Assembly: GCA_022360075.1 (NCBI GenBank)
Contig: JAKSDN010000915.1
Span: forward strand, 1-10,816
Reading direction: 5' to 3'
DNA: 10,816 bases
Origin: Kiloniellales bacterium
Lineage (GTDB): Bacteria; Pseudomonadota; Alphaproteobacteria; Kiloniellales; JAKSDN01
Shown here piece by piece: positions 7,349-10,816 of this stretch; the stretch's first letter is position 1; the number at the start of each line of letters is the position of its first letter. The notes under the pieces were generated by a model. The model saw only the letters and a program-made list of their open reading frames with translations, did not search any database and had not been told where the DNA came from. Made by a program: the position numbers and the translations under genes.

Positions 7349-7396
7349 CTTGCCGACCGTAATCAATGAGTTTATGGCCGCATGGAAGGGAGCCCG

Positions 7397-8635
7397 ATGA
7401 GCCAAATCGTTCTCGAGAACTGCACGCTGCTCGACAGCGCCAGCGGCGAAATGCGACCCGATACCAACGTGCTGGTCGACGGCGAGCGTATCGTTGAGAT
7501 CGATGACTCACGTCTCGGCGGCCAGGACGCCAGGCGCATCGACGTCGGCGGACACACGCTGATGCCGGGGCTGATCGACGCCCACGTGCATGTCACCGCC
7601 ACAATGATCGACTTCAAGCGCAGCGCCGAAGAGCCCTTCACTCTGATGACTGCGCGCGCGCAGCCGATCATGAAGGCCATGCTGCGGCGCGGCTTCACGA
7701 CGGTGCGCGACGCCGGCGGCGCCGACTGGGGTCTTGCCAAGGCCATCGAGTACGGGTTGCTCGAAGGTCCGCGCCTGTTTTTCTCGGGCCGCGCCTTGAG
7801 CCAGACCGGCGGCCACGGGGATTTTCGCCCGCGCACCTGGGGCGGCGACAGTTGTGCTTGCTGCTCTTACCATGCTGAGATCGCCCTCATCGCCGACAGC
7901 GTTGCCGAGGTGCAGAAGGCGGCGCGTGAGCAGCTCCGCACGGGCGCCACTCAGATCAAGGTCATGGCCTCGGGCGGCGTCTTCTCGCCCGACGATCCGG
8001 TCGACAACCTGCAATATTCGGACGACGAGATTCGCGCCATCGTCTGGGAGGCGGCGTCTTGGCATACCTATGTCATGGCTCACGCCTACACCCCCCAGGC
8101 TATCAGCCGTATCGTCCGCCTCGGCGTGCGCTCGATCGAGCACGGCAACCTGATCGACCGTGAGACCGCGGCGCTCATGGCCGAGCACGGTGCCTTCGTG
8201 GTGCCGACGCTGATCACCTATGAAGCGCTGCGTCGTGAGGGCAAGGACTGGGGCATGGCGCAGGCCAATCTCGACAAGCTCGCGGAGGTGCGTGAGGCGG
8301 GGCTACGTTCGCTTGAGATCGCGCGCGAGGCGGGCGTCAAGGTCGGCTTCGGCACAGATCTCCTCGGCGAGACCCACCCCTATCAGTCGGGCGAGTTCGC
8401 GCTTCGCGGTCGGGTGCTGTCACCGCTCGAAATCATCCGCAGCGCGACGCTGGTCAATGCCGAGCTGTTGAACCGGTCGGGCGTGCTCGGCGTCGTTGCG
8501 CCAGGTGCATTCGCCGACCTCATCGTCGTCGACGGCAATCCGCTCGACGACCTCAAGCTGCTCGAGGGCCAAGGAGAGCACCTCGCCCTGATTATGAAGG
8601 GCGGAAAGATCTACAAGGACACGCTCGCCAACTGA
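7397..8635 (+). CDS. Metal-dependent amidohydrolase, Xaa-dipeptidase/carboxypeptidase-like
   Basis: A 412-residue amidohydrolase-superfamily enzyme, usual length for the group often misnamed 'Xaa-Pro dipeptidase' or 'imidazolonepropionase-like'. Characterised members are cytoplasmic metalloenzymes that remove Pro, Arg or Lys from the C-terminus of dipeptides or N-acyl amino acids. Metal ligands expected for a binuclear centre are visible: H63 and H65 (DAHVH), K188 as the likely carboxylated lysine (QIKVMASGG), H229 (MAHAYT), H249 (SIEHGN) and catalytic D321 (GFGTD). The N- and C-terminal beta-sandwich parts are also present (LENCTLLDS near 6-14; GAFADLIVVDGNPL at 370-383). No signal peptide is seen. 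ATG 7397 is preferred over ATG 7382 because GGAAGGGAG (7384-7392) sits 4 nt upstream of it. The gene is divergent from a peptide-type importer, which suggests it cleaves the imported compound. The exact substrate is unproven. Confidence 0.87.
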   Translation: MSQIVLENCTLLDSASGEMRPDTNVLVDGERIVEIDDSRLGGQDARRIDVGGHTLMPGLIDAHVHVTATMIDFKRSAEEPFTLMTARAQPIMKAMLRRGFTTVRDAGGADWGLAKAIEYGLLEGPRLFFSGRALSQTGGHGDFRPRTWGGDSCACCSYHAEIALIADSVAEVQKAAREQLRTGATQIKVMASGGVFSPDDPVDNLQYSDDEIRAIVWEAASWHTYVMAHAYTPQAISRIVRLGVRSIEHGNLIDRETAALMAEHGAFVVPTLITYEALRREGKDWGMAQANLDKLAEVREAGLRSLEIAREAGVKVGFGTDLLGETHPYQSGEFALRGRVLSPLEIIRSATLVNAELLNRSGVLGVVAPGAFADLIVVDGNPLDDLKLLEGQGEHLALIMKGGKIYKDTLAN

Positions 8636-8640
8636 CGGCT

Positions 8641-8701
8641 ATGCCAACACGGCCCCGAAGATTTTGGTTTCTGGGTTCTGAGCGCCGGCCGTCGTTGGCA
8701 T
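8641..8701. terminator. Long bulged hairpin between convergent genes
   Basis: The left arm ATGCCAACACGGCC (8641-8654) pairs with GGCCGTCGTTGGCAT (8687-8701): 14 base pairs with one bulged C at 8693 and a 32-nt loop. It begins 5 nt after the amidohydrolase stop, between this gene and the convergent regulator gene. A bidirectional terminator or mRNA 3'-end stabiliser is the simplest role. There is no T-run on either side, so it is not a textbook intrinsic terminator. Confidence 0.5.
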
Positions 8702-8791
8702 GGATGCTGTCGGACGGGCGCGATCAGTAGCCGTGCTGCATCGCCGACCGCGGCGTTCGCTTGAAGCGGCTGAAATCGGTAACCTTTGGTT

Positions 8792-9625
8792 TCACGCGTC
8801 CTTCGGCACGATGGCGCGCAGGCATTCGAGGAAGATCGAGAACAGCTCCGTCTGCGAGGAGATGCCGAGCTTCGCGTAGATGTTCTTGCGATGGTTCTTG
8901 ACGGTGCCGACGCTGATGTCGAGCTGAAGGGCGATCGATTCCGACGAGTGTCCCTTGAGCAACAGGGCGATGATTTCCGATTGCCGGTCCGTGAGCGTGC
9001 CCAGGCCGATGGCCTTCAGCGCGGTCTCGACCGGATCGGTCTCCTGGAACCGCGAGGCGCCGTTGCTGGCGTCGTTGAAGACGATGGCATGCTCGGCGGT
9101 GTTCCAGTGCGCCGTCCCAAGGGCGTTGGGGACCGCGGCCGCGTCGGCGAGGCGGGCGTACTCCTCCTTGCTGAAACGCGGCTTGCCCTCGATGCGGGCG
9201 ACGCTGTGCACCGCCGTCACGCCGTCGCGCAGCCCCATGAAGAACCCGATCTCGTCGACGATCCTCGTTCGCGAATAGTGCCGCTTGTAGTATTCGCTCT
9301 CGTAGAATTGGTCGGGCGCAAGCTCGGCGAGGCAGGCGATGCCGGAGACGCGGCCGCGCTGCACCTCGGAGTAGAAGGGGTCGAGGATGTAGGGGCCCTG
9401 GACGTAGTCGTCGGCCACCACGGCCGCGACCTGCTGGGCCATGTTGTTGCACACGATCGCGGGTCTCGATCGGCCCCGATAGGCGAACACCATCGAGATG
9501 TCGAAGTCGACCAGGCTCCTGATCGCGCTTTCCAGCCGCTCGGGAAAGGCCGGCGTAGCAGTCGCCGTCACCAAGGCGGCGACGGCCCGGTTCCACTGCG
9601 CGAACATCAGGTCATCGCCGTTCAT
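8792..9625 (-). CDS. LuxR-family transcriptional regulator with N-terminal sensor-like region
   Basis: A 277-residue DNA-binding regulator. The C-terminal part (about 211-262) is a LuxR/FixJ-type helix-turn-helix: LTDRQSEIIALLLKG, then SSESIALQLDIS, then the recognition helix GTVKNHRKNIYAKLGI. The first 200 residues have no receiver aspartate pattern and no transmembrane segment. They look like a GAF/PAS-like ligand-sensing fold (DFDISMVFAYRG near 40-51, then IGFFMGLRDGVTAVHSVAR at about 126-144), so it is not a classical two-component response regulator. It also lacks a recognisable acyl-homoserine-lactone domain signature. ATG 9625 has GAGGG 4 nt upstream; an ATG at 9607 is a weaker alternative. 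It is divergent from the glutamine synthetase-like gene across 262 bp and convergent with the amidohydrolase gene. It most likely controls the ligase gene, and perhaps the whole module, in response to a small ligand (inference). Confidence 0.86.
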   Translation of the reverse strand: MNGDDLMFAQWNRAVAALVTATATPAFPERLESAIRSLVDFDISMVFAYRGRSRPAIVCNNMAQQVAAVVADDYVQGPYILDPFYSEVQRGRVSGIACLAELAPDQFYESEYYKRHYSRTRIVDEIGFFMGLRDGVTAVHSVARIEGKPRFSKEEYARLADAAAVPNALGTAHWNTAEHAIVFNDASNGASRFQETDPVETALKAIGLGTLTDRQSEIIALLLKGHSSESIALQLDISVGTVKNHRKNIYAKLGISSQTELFSIFLECLRAIVPKDA

Positions 9626-9887
9626 CGCGCCCTCGGGAAGGCCGATCGGCCGACATGGCCCTTTGGGGACATTCCTGAAAACACCCTCTCCCGGGTAGGC
9701 TTCTTCGCCCAGGGACGGAAGAAATCAGGATAGCCGATAGCCTCACAAGGCAAAAACCAAAATATCTCAGGCTGTTCCTGCCATACGACGGCTCGAGATC
9801 GGAGGCGGGGATCGCATCGGCGGTCCCGCGGCGAGGGGCTATCGGCCGAGAGGGCGGTGGCCCACGTAGCGAATCAGGGAGATTGTC
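9626..9887. promoter_or_regulatory. Divergent control region between LuxR-type regulator and ligase gene
   Basis: A gene-free stretch of 262 bp. A perfect 12-bp palindrome GGCCGATCGGCC (9640-9651) lies 15 bp upstream of the regulator start. GCCGATAGCC (9733-9742) recurs inverted as GGCTATCGGC (9837-9846). A short A-rich patch (about 9749-9770) is the most promoter-like part. On the - strand a weak pair, TTTGCC then TATCCT with 16 bp between, could serve the regulator gene. No clear promoter for the ligase gene was found. Confidence 0.5.
9876..9881 (+). promoter_or_regulatory. Ribosome-binding site fixing a TTG start
   Basis: AGGGAG lies 6 nt before TTG 9888. An in-frame TAG at 9867-9869 rules out any start further upstream. 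The only nearby alternative, GTG 9897, is 15 nt from this site. Confidence 0.75.
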
Positions 9888-10816
9888 TTGAGCCTAGTGG
9901 ATCAGGTAGGCGCCTGCACCACGGTCGAACAGGCCGTCGCACTGTTGGATGGCCCAGACGTCGGCGATGTCCGGATCGGCATCGTCGATGTCGACACGGT
10001 GATCCGCGAGAAGGCGGTCAAGCCGGCCAAGGCCAGAAAGCTCCTGCAAGAGGGCTACGCCTTCTGCGACGTGCTCTACCGCTGGGATATCGGCGAGGAG
10101 GTCTATGGCGGCGACGCCTTCGCCGACGAGGCCGCGTCCATCGACCCGGCCAGCATCCGCTGCAACCCCTTCCGCGACGACGGGGTCATGTTCCTCGCCG
10201 ACTTCACCGGGCCGACGGCGGCGATCTCTCCGCGCAACCTCGCCCTGCAACAGATCGCCCGCGCCGAAGCCATGGGCTACGGCGTGCGCGCGGCCTTCGA
10301 GTACGAGTTCTTTCTGTTCGACGAGACCGCGGCGACGCTGCGCGAGAAGCGGTTCCGGGACCTCACATCCTACCTGCCGGGGAACTGGACCTACTCGGCG
10401 CTGTCTTCGGTTGCCGGCGAGGCCTTCCTGAGCGGCCTCGAGGCGGCTTTGCAGAGGGGCGGCATCGAGCTCGATGCGATGCACACGGAGCTCGGGCCGG
10501 GCTGCATCGAGGCGCCGCTCGCCGTGGCGCGGGGCATCCGCGCGGCCGACAACGCGGCCTTCTTCAAGACCTTCACCAAGGCCTACGCCAACCAGCAGGA
10601 CAAGACCGCCAGCTTCATGGCCAAGTGGTCGGACCAATGGCCGGGACAGTCGGGACATATGCACCTCTCGCTGATCGACCGCGAGACCGGCAAGCCGACT
10701 TTCGCCGGAACGTCAGCCGATGCCGGTCCCAACGCCGTGATGGCGAACTTCATCGCCGGGATCGTCGCTTACCTGCCGGAGCTGCTCGCCATGACCGCCC
10801 ACACCGCCAATGCCTA
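9888..10816 (+). CDS. Glutamine synthetase-like ligase (GlnA family), 3' end outside window
   Basis: 309 codons are visible with no stop, so the gene continues beyond the window; the family is usually about 440-480 residues. It belongs to the glutamine synthetase superfamily, ATP-dependent ligases that join ammonia or an amine to the gamma-carboxyl of glutamate or to a similar acid. The N-terminal beta-grasp part contains RIGIVDVDTVIREKAV (29-44) and FCDVLYRWDIGEEVY (59-73). The catalytic part has E138 and E140 (FEYEFFLF), E201 and E208 (HTELGPGCIEAP) as likely metal ligands, and SGHMHLSL (255-262), which supplies the histidine. The GPGCIEAP form and short N-domain differ from canonical GlnA and resemble the gamma-glutamylamide/amine synthetase-like subfamilies. 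A role in amine or amino-compound catabolism is more likely than general ammonia assimilation. It starts with TTG, supported by a good ribosome-binding site and an upstream in-frame stop. It is divergent from the LuxR-type regulator, its likely controller. Confidence 0.87.
   Translation, partial: MSLVDQVGACTTVEQAVALLDGPDVGDVRIGIVDVDTVIREKAVKPAKARKLLQEGYAFCDVLYRWDIGEEVYGGDAFADEAASIDPASIRCNPFRDDGVMFLADFTGPTAAISPRNLALQQIARAEAMGYGVRAAFEYEFFLFDETAATLREKRFRDLTSYLPGNWTYSALSSVAGEAFLSGLEAALQRGGIELDAMHTELGPGCIEAPLAVARGIRAADNAAFFKTFTKAYANQQDKTASFMAKWSDQWPGQSGHMHLSLIDRETGKPTFAGTSADAGPNAVMANFIAGIVAYLPELLAMTAHTANA

Larger units (their letters stand above)
7094..7396. promoter_or_regulatory. Divergent control region between importer operon and amidohydrolase gene
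   Basis: These 303 bp hold no gene but must contain the promoters for both divergent units. The middle (about 7226-7320) is much more AT-rich than the surroundings. Inverted repeats, left to right: TCCAGTGACTGGA (7193-7205), CCTGAT-N10-ATCAGG (7220-7241), the long dyad 7254-7291, and CACGATG-N13-CATCGTG (7322-7348). GCTCCAG is repeated directly at 7183-7189 and 7191-7197. A consensus -35 hexamer TTGACA (7285-7290, +) lies at the right edge of the long dyad, and TCGACA lies at its left edge on the - strand. I could not find a good -10 at 16-18 bp from either, so promoter positions remain open. Confidence 0.75.

Noticed and set aside
7508..8188. Open frame of 226 codons on the - strand
   Set aside because: It is antisense to the amidohydrolase gene, whose metal ligands are all present.
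8641..8701. Interpretation of the paired arms as insertion-sequence terminal repeats
   Set aside because: Only 32 bp lie between the arms, there is no transposase, and I see no flanking target duplication.
8724..9596. Open frame of 290 codons on the - strand (also 8786-9733 on +)
   Set aside because: Both are alternative frames of the LuxR-type regulator gene. Their residues are Arg/Gly/Pro-rich and without a domain.
9894..10664. Open frame of 256 codons on the - strand
   Set aside because: It is antisense to the glutamine synthetase-like gene, which carries the family's metal-binding motifs.

Overview
The window is GC-rich and densely coded. The gene families and codon usage suggest an alphaproteobacterium (Hyphomicrobiales- or Rhodospirillales-like). 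That assignment is inference, because no rRNA or other marker gene is present. No tRNA, rRNA, CRISPR array or insertion sequence was found.

Left part (1-1533): the 3' end of a glutathione S-transferase-like gene (1-300, +) is followed after 95 bp by a complete CmcJ/NvfI-type oxidoreductase gene (396-1391, +). About 140 bp with no recognisable gene then separate it from a convergent operon.

Centre (1534-7093, all -): a complete peptide/opine/nickel-type (family 5) ABC importer operon, transcribed right to left. It encodes a periplasmic binding protein, two permeases (DppB- and DppC-like) and two ATPases (DppD- and DppF-like). The last four genes are joined by ATGA/GTGA stop-start contacts. 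A GC-rich 10-bp hairpin with a short U-rich tail lies between the binding-protein gene and the first permease gene, where it could lower expression of the membrane components relative to the binding protein.

Divergent control region (7094-7396): 303 bp separate the operon from an amidohydrolase gene (7397-8635, +). This stretch contains an AT-rich, nearly perfect 38-bp dyad (7254-7291) plus several shorter inverted repeats, so it is a strong candidate for a shared operator/promoter. The amidohydrolase belongs to the metal-dependent group that includes cytoplasmic Xaa-Pro/Xaa-Arg/Lys carboxypeptidases often annotated as prolidases. The simplest reading is that the importer brings in a small peptide or peptide-like amide and the hydrolase cleaves it in the cytoplasm.

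Right part (8636-10816): a bulged 14-bp hairpin lies between the convergent ends of the amidohydrolase gene and a LuxR-type regulator gene (8792-9625, -). The regulator is divergent from a glutamine synthetase-like ligase gene that starts with TTG at 9888 and runs off the window. Oxidase, GST, amide hydrolase, amide ligase, importer and regulator together look like an accessory module for uptake and catabolism of an amide- or peptide-like small molecule. The substrate cannot be read from the sequence.
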